The notes: generated by a model not told the origin, from the letters alone. A DNA stretch of 19,086 nucleotides from Deltaproteobacteria bacterium (GCA_007128675.1 SKWY01000268.1:1-19086), one strand, 5' to 3'. Numbered from the stretch's first letter, positions 1 through 7,071 are shown. Numbers and translations are program-made.

Positions 1-877
1 CCATACGGGCCCTTGGGACCCTCGCGATCGCACGGAGTACCTCTTGTCCCTCGAGCAGTGTCCCGAAGATCGTGTGGTTTCCCGAAAGGTGGGGGGTGGG
101 CTGCTCGGTAATGAAGAACTGGGAGCCATTCGTGTTTCGTCCCGCGTTGGCCATCCCGAGAAGTCCGGGTCTATCGAACTCAAGCTCCTGCTCTTCACAA
201 TCGAAGCGATAGCCAGGCCCTCCGCGGCCGGTCCCAGTCGGGTCCCCGCCTTGTATCATGAACCCCGGTATCACCCGGTGGAAGATAGTCCCGTCGTAGA
301 ATCGACCCTTCTCGATCTCGTTGGTCTCGTGATGCCGGTAGTTCATTTGGCCTGTAGCAAGGCCGACGAAGTTCGCCACGGCTACTGGAGCCTCTTCCTC
401 GAAAAAGCGCACCACCATTGCGCCGTGATTCGTTCGAAGAACTCCGTACAGGTCTCCTTCACCGGGAACTAACTCCTTGGGTGCTGCTCGTGGGGGCCCA
501 AGGTATTGCTCATCATCGTCCCCCGCTGCATCAGCCTTTTGGGTCTTTTCCGATGAGTCTTCTTCATCAGTGGCGTGGGCTGGTCCGCCATCTTCGGTAG
601 AGCCTGGCTCGGAGTCTTCGATAGGCTCCGCATCAGCCGGGGCATCTTCACCCGATTGGGTCTTCTCGGCATCCTGATGGGCTCCGGGGGCGCTGTCGGC
701 TTCGGCTCGTCGCTCGGCAGGGCAAGCCACAAGAGCACCTGCGAGCAGGAGTAATGCGAGAGCCCTGAGAAGAAGGCCAGCTCTGCCTTTCGCCTTCTCG
801 ACGAGTCGATTCGAGGGGGGATCTTCCAAAGGGGGAAAGGCGTCTCGAGCCCGGTTGGCTCCAAGGGGTTGACTCAT
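1..877 (-). CDS. Cyclophilin-type peptidyl-prolyl isomerase, probable lipoprotein (3' end cut by window edge)
   Basis: Cyclophilins catalyse cis-trans isomerisation of prolyl bonds during protein folding. The 292 visible residues show the family signatures FHRVIPGFMIQGGD (about 199-212), GMANAGRNTNGSQFFIT (about 241-257) and GNHTIFG (about 267-272). Residue 263, where human CypA has the cyclosporin-binding Trp, is His. A hydrophobic stretch (about 34-51) ends in the lipobox-like LVAC with Cys52, so secretion and lipid anchoring are inferred. An acidic, low-complexity linker (about 53-135) would tether the catalytic domain. The ATG at 877 overlaps the rnc stop as ATGA and follows an AGAAGGAGA-type ribosome binding site inside rnc. 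The roughly 33 residues before the hydrophobic core are long for a lipoprotein signal; a TTG at about 829 is an alternative start. The C-terminus lies beyond position 1. Enzyme class is secure; location is less so. Confidence 0.9.
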   Translation of the reverse strand, partial: MSQPLGANRARDAFPPLEDPPSNRLVEKAKGRAGLLLRALALLLLAGALVACPAERRAEADSAPGAHQDAEKTQSGEDAPADAEPIEDSEPGSTEDGGPAHATDEEDSSEKTQKADAAGDDDEQYLGPPRAAPKELVPGEGDLYGVLRTNHGAMVVRFFEEEAPVAVANFVGLATGQMNYRHHETNEIEKGRFYDGTIFHRVIPGFMIQGGDPTGTGRGGPGYRFDCEEQELEFDRPGLLGMANAGRNTNGSQFFITEQPTPHLSGNHTIFGTLLEGQEVLRAIARVPRARM

Positions 878-1737
878 TGGGGTTCTCCTTCTGCTGGTCC
901 TACTTTTTGGGTATTTCTCACGTTCCCAGTAGTTTCGTTGTCTCGGACATGTTCAGGCCGGGTCGCGGCTTGTACCACCGGCTCGGGATGCGCCCCCAGT
1001 GCATCTTCCACCGGGTCCTCCGTGGCGTCCTTGCCCAAAACCCGCTCGAGAGCCTCGCAGGCTGCCCGTTGTTCCGCTTCCTTCTTGCTTCTTCCCTCGC
1101 CTCGTCCCATTACCTCTTCGCCTACGGTGAGCTCAACGGTAAAGAGCTTGTCATGGTCGGGACCCTCCTCGTTTGCGACCCTGTATTTGGGAGTAGCACC
1201 CAGGAGAGCTTGTGCTTTTTCTTGGACCTGGGTCTTGTAGTCCCGTCCGCCCGACACATCCAGATGCAGCAGCTCGATTTGCGGCAACAGCAACCGGTCG
1301 ACGAACTCATGTACGGGAGCGAGGCCGCCTTCTATGTAGATTGCCGCTATGATCGCCTCCAAACAGTTGGACAGGAGGCTCGTCTTTTCCCGCCCGCCCG
1401 TCATCTCCTCGCCTTTTCCAAGGCGAAGGAGCTCTCCGAGCCCGAGCTTGGAGGCCGCCTCGGCGAGAACCTCGGCGTTTACCAGGGCCGCACGCATTCG
1501 AGACAGAGTTCCCTCTCGGCTCGCGGGCAGGCGTTCCATCAAACGCTGACTTACAGCCAAGTCGATCACCGCATCCCCAAGGAACTCGAGGCGCTCATTG
1601 TCTTCCTGGTCCAGACCGGGATTCTCGTTCATCCAAGAACGGTGCGTCAGAGCGGCCAGCGCAAGGCTGGGCCGCTGGAAGACGAACCCCAAACGCGCTT
1701 CGAGCAACGAAACCAACCCCGAGTCATTCTCTCTCAC
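874..1737 (-). CDS. rnc: Ribonuclease III
   Basis: RNase III is the cytoplasmic double-strand-specific endonuclease that processes rRNA precursors and structured mRNAs. The 287-residue product has the signature NERLEFLGDAV (47-57) with the expected metal-binding acids Glu48, Glu51 and Asp55, and Glu127 in SNCLEAIIAAIY. Where E. coli has Asp114 this protein has Asn124, a variant I believe occurs in other family members. A double-stranded RNA-binding domain spans about 167-236 and ends in the usual GRSKKEAEQRAA motif. About 50 further acidic, probably disordered residues follow, making it longer than the usual 225-235. The start is GTG, sharing GTGA with the mnmA stop, with GAGGAG about 6 bases upstream. 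The 3' end overlaps the cyclophilin start as ATGA. It sits in the middle of a coupled operon, so its level probably follows that of mnmA. Confidence 0.96.
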   Translation of the reverse strand: MRENDSGLVSLLEARLGFVFQRPSLALAALTHRSWMNENPGLDQEDNERLEFLGDAVIDLAVSQRLMERLPASREGTLSRMRAALVNAEVLAEAASKLGLGELLRLGKGEEMTGGREKTSLLSNCLEAIIAAIYIEGGLAPVHEFVDRLLLPQIELLHLDVSGGRDYKTQVQEKAQALLGATPKYRVANEEGPDHDKLFTVELTVGEEVMGRGEGRSKKEAEQRAACEALERVLGKDATEDPVEDALGAHPEPVVQAATRPEHVRDNETTGNVRNTQKVGPAEGEPQ

Positions 1738-2948
1738 CGTGTCTCCTCTATGGTCCCCCCACCTACGACCTCGTCGCCGCGGTAGAGCACCGCCGCCTGT
1801 CCGGGAGCCGCCCCGCGAACGGGTTCCTCGAGCAGGATGGTGGCCTTGTTTCCATGAGCATCCTCGATCCTCGCGGCGACGCCTTCATGCCGGTAGCGCA
1901 CCCGGGCGGTCAGCCCTTCTCCTCCGGGAGCACTACCCTCTACCCAGCTGGTCTCGGAAAGAAAGAGTAGACGACGCTCTAGATCCGAGGCGGATCCTAC
2001 CATGATTCTTCTTGTGTCCGAGTCGATGCCGACCACATAGAGAGGCTCTCCACTAGCAATCCCGAGACCTCGTCGCTGACCCACGGTGAACTCGTGAACC
2101 CCATGGTGGCGACCCAGCACCCGGCCGTCGAGGTGCACGATATCGCCCGGGCTCGGCACGGTTCCCAGACGATCCTCGATCACGGCCTGGTAGCCTCTCC
2201 CATCGACGAAGCAGGCATCCTGGCTTTCCGGACGGCCAAGGGCAGGAAGGCCGAGCTTGCGCGCGATCTCCTTGACCTGTGTCTTCTCCAGGCCCCCAAG
2301 GGGGAACAGGACTCTAGCAAGCTCTTTTTGTGTGAGCCGGTACAAGAAGTAGGACTGATCCTTGGATGAATCCCGGCCCCGAAAGAGGCGATACACTCCC
2401 TTCTCGTTCTCGATGATTCGAGCATAGTGGCCGGTGCAGAGGTGGCGCCCACCAAGCATATCCAGACAACGAAGAAGGAGACCGAACTTCAAGTGCTCGT
2501 TACACCACACACAGGGGTTGGGAGTGCGACCAGCAGCAAACTCGCGTGCGAAGGGATCTAGAACGCGACTAGCAAATACCTCTCTTGCGTCCAGAATGTA
2601 GAGTGGAACTCCGAGAGTGCTGGCGGCGTCTCTTGCTCTCGAAACGGTCTCGCCATTGAAGAGTTCCTCGCCGTGGTGCCCGAAAGCCCCATCCCCCGCG
2701 TCAGACAAAAGGGCCAATGTGATCGCGGCTATTTTGTGGCCCTTCTCGCGCAAGACAGCCGCCGCGACCGAAGAGTCGACACCCCCGCTGACTGCAACAA
2801 GAGACTCGACGTCGGCAGCTTCGTCGGGACGAGAGGCGATGGGGACGCCGCCGGCCGCATGGGGCTTTTCGATGAGGAGTCGCAAGGTGGAAGGGTCTTC
2901 TCTATCCATTGCCCCATCGCCACGGATTGTCGGGGCCCAGTCGATCAA
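1734..2948 (-). CDS. mnmA: tRNA-specific 2-thiouridylase MnmA
   Basis: MnmA thiolates U34 of Lys, Glu and Gln tRNAs, activating the base with ATP and receiving sulfur from a relay or directly from a cysteine desulfurase. The PP-loop SGGVDSS lies at about 54-60. The catalytic cysteine pair is visible as Cys149 in NPCVWCN and Cys246 in SQDACFVDG. GHYAR, KDQSYFL and FTVGQRRGLG are further family motifs, and the C-terminal third is the usual beta-barrel region. At 404 residues it carries about 40 more N-terminal residues than most MnmA proteins. The chosen TTG start shares TTGA with the stop of the upstream kinase gene and has a GAAGAGAG sequence before it. An ATG 13 codons in (2909) is the alternative and would remove part of the extension. 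It is the second gene of a four-gene overlapping operon. Confidence 0.96.
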   Translation of the reverse strand: MIDWAPTIRGDGAMDREDPSTLRLLIEKPHAAGGVPIASRPDEAADVESLVAVSGGVDSSVAAAVLREKGHKIAAITLALLSDAGDGAFGHHGEELFNGETVSRARDAASTLGVPLYILDAREVFASRVLDPFAREFAAGRTPNPCVWCNEHLKFGLLLRCLDMLGGRHLCTGHYARIIENEKGVYRLFRGRDSSKDQSYFLYRLTQKELARVLFPLGGLEKTQVKEIARKLGLPALGRPESQDACFVDGRGYQAVIEDRLGTVPSPGDIVHLDGRVLGRHHGVHEFTVGQRRGLGIASGEPLYVVGIDSDTRRIMVGSASDLERRLLFLSETSWVEGSAPGGEGLTARVRYRHEGVAARIEDAHGNKATILLEEPVRGAAPGQAAVLYRGDEVVGGGTIEETR

Positions 2949-4192
2949 GGGCTCTCTTCATTGGCCGGAATCTCTATCGCGAACCTTGCCCCATGAAACA
3001 AGGCGGGAAAATCGGGCTGCATCCGTGGAGGGCTCTCCACCCAGGCGGATCCACCAAGATTCTCCGAGATGCGTCTGGCAACAGCGAGCCCTAGCGTTGG
3101 TCCGGAGACTCCCTCGGGGCTACGGCGACCTGGCGGCGAGAAGAGATCGAAGACCTGGGATTCCAGCTCGGCGGGAATCACCTCGCCTTGATCGTAGACG
3201 CAAAAGCGAACTCTGCCTTCCAGTGGTACGATCTCGAGAAGGACCTGACCCCCTCGAGTGGTGAAGGTGACGGCGTTGTCCAGAAGATGCACCAAGGCCT
3301 GGCGCAGTCTTTCCCGATCCGCGACGACATGGACCGTGTCGGGGTAGCGCAGGCCGAGAGTGACCTTTCTGACGCGCGCTTTTTCGCGAAGCGCTTCTAG
3401 TGATTCCTCCGCGATCGATGCGGGATCGAAGGTCTCGACCGAGGAAACACTCCCTGTAACGTCCTCGAGGCTTGCTAGATCCAGCAAGTTGTCCACGGTG
3501 CGCCCGAGCCGCCTGATGCCATGGGCAATCGCCGTCAAGGCTCTTCGCTGTCGAGGGACGAGGGGACCGAGGCGACCGCTTTCCAAGAGATCGAGATAAC
3601 CAAGTAGGGGCGTCAGTGGGGTTGAAAGCTCGTGAGAAACATTCTCTAGTATCTGATTCTTCAGCTCGCCGACCTGACGCAGCTTCTCGTTGATCTGGGT
3701 GAGCTCGTCGATCTTCGCTTCGAGCTTCTCCACTAGGCTCTTGCTGTAGGCCTCCAGGTGCTCGCGCTGAACCGTGGACCTGACGCGTTGCCTCTTGCCT
3801 TTCAGAAAGGATCTTATCTCCTTCAAGAAACGCTGGCCCTTCAGGGGTGTCGCGATGAAGCCGTCACAACCGAGGGAGAGGGCCCTGTCGCGATCCTCTG
3901 GTGGCCCGACGGTCACGAGAGGCACGTGTTGAGTCTCCTCGAAGGATCGAAGGCGCGTCGCTGTTTCGTAGCCACCCTCGGCGGGCATTTCCATCAGGTC
4001 GAGGAGGATCAACTCGGGATGCTGTTCTCGTGCGAGACCAACACCTTCCCGGCCCGGTGGAGCCTCTATCAACTCGTGTCCTTCCTGCTCCAGGATGCGG
4101 CGAACCAACGCACGGCTCTCGTCGGTTCCTCCGACCAAGAGAATCCGAGCTGGGTGAATCTCGACCTTATCGTTTTCTGTGCTGCCTGGCAT
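2945..4192 (-). CDS. Hybrid receiver-histidine kinase with degenerate receiver
   Basis: This is a soluble two-component-type protein with no membrane segment, so it should act in the cytoplasm. Numbering from the ATG at 4192 (415 residues): a receiver-like domain at about 15-130, a charged predicted coiled coil at about 138-178, a HisKA domain with NVSHELSTPL (phospho-acceptor His187), and an ATPase domain at about 285-405 with the N box LLDNA (Asn306). The receiver keeps the phospho-acceptor Asp65 in LILLDL. It lacks the acidic pair (VGG in place of VDD, residues 20-22) and has Thr115 where the conserved Lys should be, so it may not be phosphorylated normally. The G1 box reads DQGEVIP where DxGxGIP is expected. 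A GTG at 4228 could add 12 residues; neither start has a strong ribosome binding site. The stop overlaps the mnmA start as TTGA. No cognate regulator is adjacent, and the signal is unknown. Confidence 0.9.
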   Translation of the reverse strand: MPGSTENDKVEIHPARILLVGGTDESRALVRRILEQEGHELIEAPPGREGVGLAREQHPELILLDLMEMPAEGGYETATRLRSFEETQHVPLVTVGPPEDRDRALSLGCDGFIATPLKGQRFLKEIRSFLKGKRQRVRSTVQREHLEAYSKSLVEKLEAKIDELTQINEKLRQVGELKNQILENVSHELSTPLTPLLGYLDLLESGRLGPLVPRQRRALTAIAHGIRRLGRTVDNLLDLASLEDVTGSVSSVETFDPASIAEESLEALREKARVRKVTLGLRYPDTVHVVADRERLRQALVHLLDNAVTFTTRGGQVLLEIVPLEGRVRFCVYDQGEVIPAELESQVFDLFSPPGRRSPEGVSGPTLGLAVARRISENLGGSAWVESPPRMQPDFPALFHGARFAIEIPANEESP

Positions 4193-4402
4193 GGCGCGAA
4201 ACCTAACACGGAGCGAGCCCCTTGACACTCGTGACCGGCACCTTCTAAACGAAGAAGGCTATGGCGTCGAGCTGACGATGAAAAGGGCACGGGTTTGATT
4301 CGGGCTGATCCGCGAGTCGGCGCCATGAACGAGTGTAGCGATTGATACTAGACGAATCGGGCTAGAGTTTCCCCCAATGACGATTGGATCGGACGGGTTG
4401 GC

Positions 4403-5248
4403 ATGAGCAAGAGCATCGATGAAGAGATCGCCGAGCTTTTCGGAAGGCCTCCTGAGCCGGTCCTGGATCTTACGGAGAAGAAACCAGGTGCCGCTAGCAC
4501 CGATATTGCTCCCGATGCTCCGCCTTCTCGACCCGAGGGGTCCGATGAGCCCAAGAGCGGATCGGCTACGCCGGCAAGCCGCGCGCAAGATGATCTGGCC
4601 ACAGCCGAAGACAGCCCACCTATTGCCGCAACCGGGCCAAGGCTCGAAGAGCATGCTTCACGCCCAGACATGGATCATGTCGAGGACGAAGGACTCGGTA
4701 CGGGGCTTGGTGAAGAGCCCGGTCCTATTGGGGGCTCCGACGAGACCGTGGCTCCTGAAGAGAGCCATGTCTCCTTCGAGCAGGGTATTGCCCGAGTTCG
4801 GCAGGCCACCGGGAGGGACGATATTGCAGGGGCTGCTCTCTCTTGTCTTGCTCCCATTCTCGATCGGGCCGCCATCCTGAAGGTATCGAGCACGGAAGTC
4901 GCCGGATGGATGTCGGTTGGGCTGACGCCCGGTGACGCCATCGATGGTTTGAGGCTGCCTCTTCAGACGAACTCCACTTTGGCGATGGTAGCCGAAAGGC
5001 AGACGTCTTTCGTTGGTGCGCTGGATGCGGTTCCGGGAGACGGGGTTGTGTGCAGCCTATTGAGTCCACCACCCTCGCAGGCCCTTTTGGTTCCCGTCAC
5101 CGTGGCGGGGCGAGTCGTTTGTGCCGTTTATGGAGACCTGCACAGGAGCAAGAGAGACCCAAGGGACCTGCTCGAGCCGGTGGAGGCGGTTGCGGCGGCC
5201 ATGGGAGAAGGTTTCGAGGCTCTAATCAGGCAGCGCAAAGTCGGTTGA
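4403..5248 (+). CDS. Unrecognised protein: acidic disordered N-terminus plus GAF-like C-terminal domain
   Basis: I cannot name this 281-residue protein. Residues 1-about 120 are rich in Pro, Glu, Asp, Ser and Ala with no hydrophobic core, so they are probably disordered apart from a short helix at the start (SIDEEIAELFG). From about 123 on there is a folded pattern: an amphipathic helix, then LDRAAILKVSSTEVAGWMSVGL, a middle helix, and ALLVPVTVAGRVVCAVYGD. This strand pattern resembles the GAF-like domains found at the C-terminus of many deltaproteobacterial signalling proteins. There is no signal peptide or membrane segment. It is the only plus-strand protein gene and diverges from the kinase operon across about 210 bases. 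An in-frame stop at 4349 and no earlier start codon fix the ATG at 4403. A TTGATA/TAGAGT pair (4342-4368, 15-base spacer) is a weak promoter candidate. GAF assignment is inference from pattern. Confidence 0.75.
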   Translation: MSKSIDEEIAELFGRPPEPVLDLTEKKPGAASTDIAPDAPPSRPEGSDEPKSGSATPASRAQDDLATAEDSPPIAATGPRLEEHASRPDMDHVEDEGLGTGLGEEPGPIGGSDETVAPEESHVSFEQGIARVRQATGRDDIAGAALSCLAPILDRAAILKVSSTEVAGWMSVGLTPGDAIDGLRLPLQTNSTLAMVAERQTSFVGALDAVPGDGVVCSLLSPPPSQALLVPVTVAGRVVCAVYGDLHRSKRDPRDLLEPVEAVAAAMGEGFEALIRQRKVG

Positions 5249-5542
5249 GGTCGATATCCCACGTTTGTCCACAGGTCATCCACAGGAGATCGTAGACTCT
5301 CGCTTCACTGGAACTGTTCAGGCAGGCTTCACTGGCCTTCAGCGAAACATTGAGGTAGCGCCTGTAAGTCCCCGGCAGACAAGGACTTTTGCCTTTTGTG
5401 CATATTGTCTGGGTTTGCCCCGATAACCCCTCGAATTTGGGGCATATGCCTTCCGAGGGGCCGAGGACAAAGAGCCTGTGGACGAAGCTGTGGATAACTG
5501 TGGGAAGAAGGCTGTGCCTACCTCGATGCCCGCGAAATAGCT
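5249..5542. other. Non-coding region with clustered DnaA-box-like sequences and nested palindromes
   Basis: This 294-base gap separates two convergent genes. Plus-strand 9-mers TTGTCCACA (5265-5273) and TCATCCACA (5276-5284) each differ by one base from the DnaA box TTATCCACA. At the other end, minus-strand copies occur at 5477-5485 (TCGTCCACA, two differences), 5489-5497 (exact TTATCCACA) and, weakly, 5499-5507. Box starts are 10-12 bases apart, about one helical turn. Between the clusters lie a locally AT-rich stretch (about 5385-5410), a perfect palindrome GGCATATGCC (5441-5450) and CCCCTCG/CGAGGGG arms (5427-5433 and 5454-5460). An origin, a DnaA-titration site or a DnaA-controlled element are all possible. 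Genes on both flanks run mainly leftward, so no replication-related strand switch is visible. Confidence 0.55.
5427..5460. repeat. Inverted repeat enclosing a perfect 10-base palindrome
   Basis: Seven-base arms CCCCTCG (5427-5433) and CGAGGGG (5454-5460) enclose a 20-base loop that contains the self-complementary GGCATATGCC (5441-5450). GCCCC at 5417-5421 could pair instead with GGGGC at 5439-5443, giving a competing fold. Neither strand has a T-run after the stem, so this does not look like an ordinary intrinsic terminator for either convergent gene. It lies between the two DnaA-box-like clusters. Confidence 0.6.
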
Positions 5543-6838
5543 TTACTCCCACCAAGCCTCGAGAGCTGCTCGAAGCTCGTCGGGCTCGTTTCGCCGGGGA
5601 TCCTCAATGACGATATCCAGAAGGTAGGATATGGCTTCTCCCACTTTCGGACCCGGTCCTAGACCGAGAAGACTCATGATCTCCCGTCCCGTGATAGCCA
5701 GATCCTTTGCGGAGACCGGGGGACATCTTTTCGCTTCGGCCTCTAGCTCCGACGCAAGGAAGGCAACCTTTCCGGCTTGCTCCGAATCCCCATGGGATGA
5801 AGCAAGAGCGCGCCAAAGGCAAGCAACGTCCTTGGCATTCTCGAGCCCCACACGAGCAAGGATCCGCCGCCTATCGGCGGGCCTCATGCTCTCCAAGGAT
5901 CTCCAATCGGCAACCCCCAGAAGGGTCTCCACCGAGGCTACCACCGACCTTGGGAAGCGAAGCCCTTCGAGTATTTGGCTGGGAGTAGAAACGCTCCCTC
6001 CCCCCTCGATCTGCTCGGACAAGAGGATTGCCAACCGAAGGTGCAGCATGCGTTCGGTGCCGTCAATGGCACGCAGGCGAGTGACGAAGGCCTCTTCTTC
6101 TTCTCTTGCAAGCTCGGGAATCACTGACTCGAGCAGGCCCGTCTTCCGCATCAGAGCGAGGCCAATCGACGGCCTTGGCGCCAGCATGATTCTTTCAATC
6201 TCCTGTCTTACTCTCTCGATTGCCACCTTTCCAAAGCTGCCCAGGGCCTGGGGAATTGCCGCTGCAGTCTTTTCTTCGAGGGAAATCTCGAGAACGCAGG
6301 CGAGCCGTACCGCGCGCATTGGCCGAAGCCCGTCCTCCGTGAATCGTTCCAGAGGATCTCTTACTGCGCGAACGAGGCCGCGGCGAAGGTCTTCCATGCC
6401 TCCAAAAGGATCGCGAAGCTCCCCGGAGAAGGGGTTCCAGGCGATGGCGTTGATTGTGAAGTCTCGTCTGGCCAGATCCTCCTCGATGCGATCGATGAAC
6501 TCGACACGGTCCGGCCTTCTGGCATCCGTGTAGCCAGCTTCTCCCCGGAATGTAGTAACCTCGACTGGCGCACTCTTCGTGAGTACCGTGACCGTTCCGT
6601 GTTTGACGCCCGTGGGAATTACCCGCCGAAAGAGGCGCATTACTTCATCTGGTCTCGCGGCGGTGGCGATATCCCAATCCTTGGGAGGTCTGGAGCGCTT
6701 TTCACGGAGAAGATCACGAACCCCCCCACCAACGAGCCAAGCCTCGTGACCTCCGCTCGATAGGCGCCGCAAAACGTCGAGCACGGCCCGGGGCACGAGC
6801 CTTGGGTCGAGCTTGCCTGAGCCTTCGCCTTTCTTCAC
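5543..6838 (-). CDS. cca: Class II CCA tRNA nucleotidyltransferase / poly(A) polymerase family protein
   Basis: Enzymes of this family add CCA, or in some members only A or CC or poly(A), to RNA 3' ends. Numbering from the GTG at 6838 (431 residues): LVGGGVRD (35-42), catalytic DWD (Asp54 and Asp56), TGVKHGTVTVL (76-86), VTTFRG (94-99), RRDFTINAIA (124-132) and the template-binding EDxxR motif as EDGLR (168-172). Helical neck, body and tail regions follow. The HGTVTV and TTFRG context fits CCA-adding enzymes better than E. coli PcnB. No HD domain is seen. The frame stays open upstream through the tRNA-Arg gene and would encode a tRNA-derived artefact (DRTRTCGLRF), so I reject the longer form. 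The GTG at 6838 has GGAG 8 bases upstream; it is the likeliest but not the only start. Full CCA versus partial specificity cannot be read from sequence. Confidence 0.88.
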   Translation of the reverse strand: MKKGEGSGKLDPRLVPRAVLDVLRRLSSGGHEAWLVGGGVRDLLREKRSRPPKDWDIATAARPDEVMRLFRRVIPTGVKHGTVTVLTKSAPVEVTTFRGEAGYTDARRPDRVEFIDRIEEDLARRDFTINAIAWNPFSGELRDPFGGMEDLRRGLVRAVRDPLERFTEDGLRPMRAVRLACVLEISLEEKTAAAIPQALGSFGKVAIERVRQEIERIMLAPRPSIGLALMRKTGLLESVIPELAREEEEAFVTRLRAIDGTERMLHLRLAILLSEQIEGGGSVSTPSQILEGLRFPRSVVASVETLLGVADWRSLESMRPADRRRILARVGLENAKDVACLWRALASSHGDSEQAGKVAFLASELEAEAKRCPPVSAKDLAITGREIMSLLGLGPGPKVGEAISYLLDIVIEDPRRNEPDELRAALEAWWE

Positions 6839-6883
6839 GGGGCCTGCTCCATTTCTCTTTGGCCTACGCTCCCAGATTACTTG

Positions 6884-6899
6884 CACCAGAGCCCTGGTG
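6884..6899. repeat. Inverted repeat between divergent cca and tRNA-Arg
   Basis: CACCAG (6884-6889) and CTGGTG (6894-6899) form perfect 6-base arms around AGCC. They lie in the 80 bases between the cca start and the tRNA-Arg 5' end. A nearby CACCA (6908-6912) could pair with TGGTG (6895-6899) instead. This could be an operator or a leader hairpin of cca mRNA; function unknown. Confidence 0.45.
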
Positions 6900-6918
6900 G
6901 CGCTAAACACCACTGGAC

Positions 6919-6995
6919 GGCCCCGTAGCTCAGACGGATAGAGCGGCGGTTTCCTAAACCGTAGGCCACAGGTTCGAGTCCTGTCGGGGCCGCCA
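6919..6995 (+). tRNA. tRNA-Arg(CCU)
   Basis: This is a complete 77-base cloverleaf. The acceptor stem GGCCCCG/CGGGGCC (6919-6925, 6985-6991) pairs perfectly. The D arm is GCTC/GAGC. The anticodon stem is GCGGT/ACCGT with one G-U pair, and the loop TTCCTAA (6951-6957) gives anticodon CCU for the AGG codon. The T arm is ACAGG/CCTGT with TTCGAGT. Discriminator G is followed by an encoded CCA (6993-6995). It lies on the plus strand, opposite to its neighbours. TTGCAC/TAAACA with a 17-base spacer just upstream is a weak promoter candidate. No clear intrinsic terminator follows. Confidence 0.97.
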
Positions 6996-7071
6996 CCCAG
7001 CTGCTCGAAGGTATAGGCGCGTTGATCGGAAGAACAGGGCCGGGCTCCATTCATCCAGAATCACATCCGGA

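Noticed and set aside
469..864. Minus-strand frame of 131 codons at the left edge
   Set aside because: It is the wrong frame over the cyclophilin gene's linker; the neighbouring frame carries the lipobox and the isomerase domain.
877..1785. Long plus-strand frame of 302 codons opposite rnc
   Set aside because: It is antisense to a clear RNase III gene, has no recognisable domain, and such frames are common opposite GC-rich coding sequence.
5226..5555. Minus-strand frame of 109 codons across the cca/GAF-like gene gap
   Set aside because: It has no ribosome binding site or family resemblance, starts inside cca in another frame, and is made up of the DnaA-box-like and palindromic sequence.
6839..7054. 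N-terminal extension of the cca frame through tRNA-Arg
   Set aside because: The residues are a reading of the complementary strand of a tRNA gene, a well-known annotation artefact; conserved motifs all lie downstream of the GTG at 6838.
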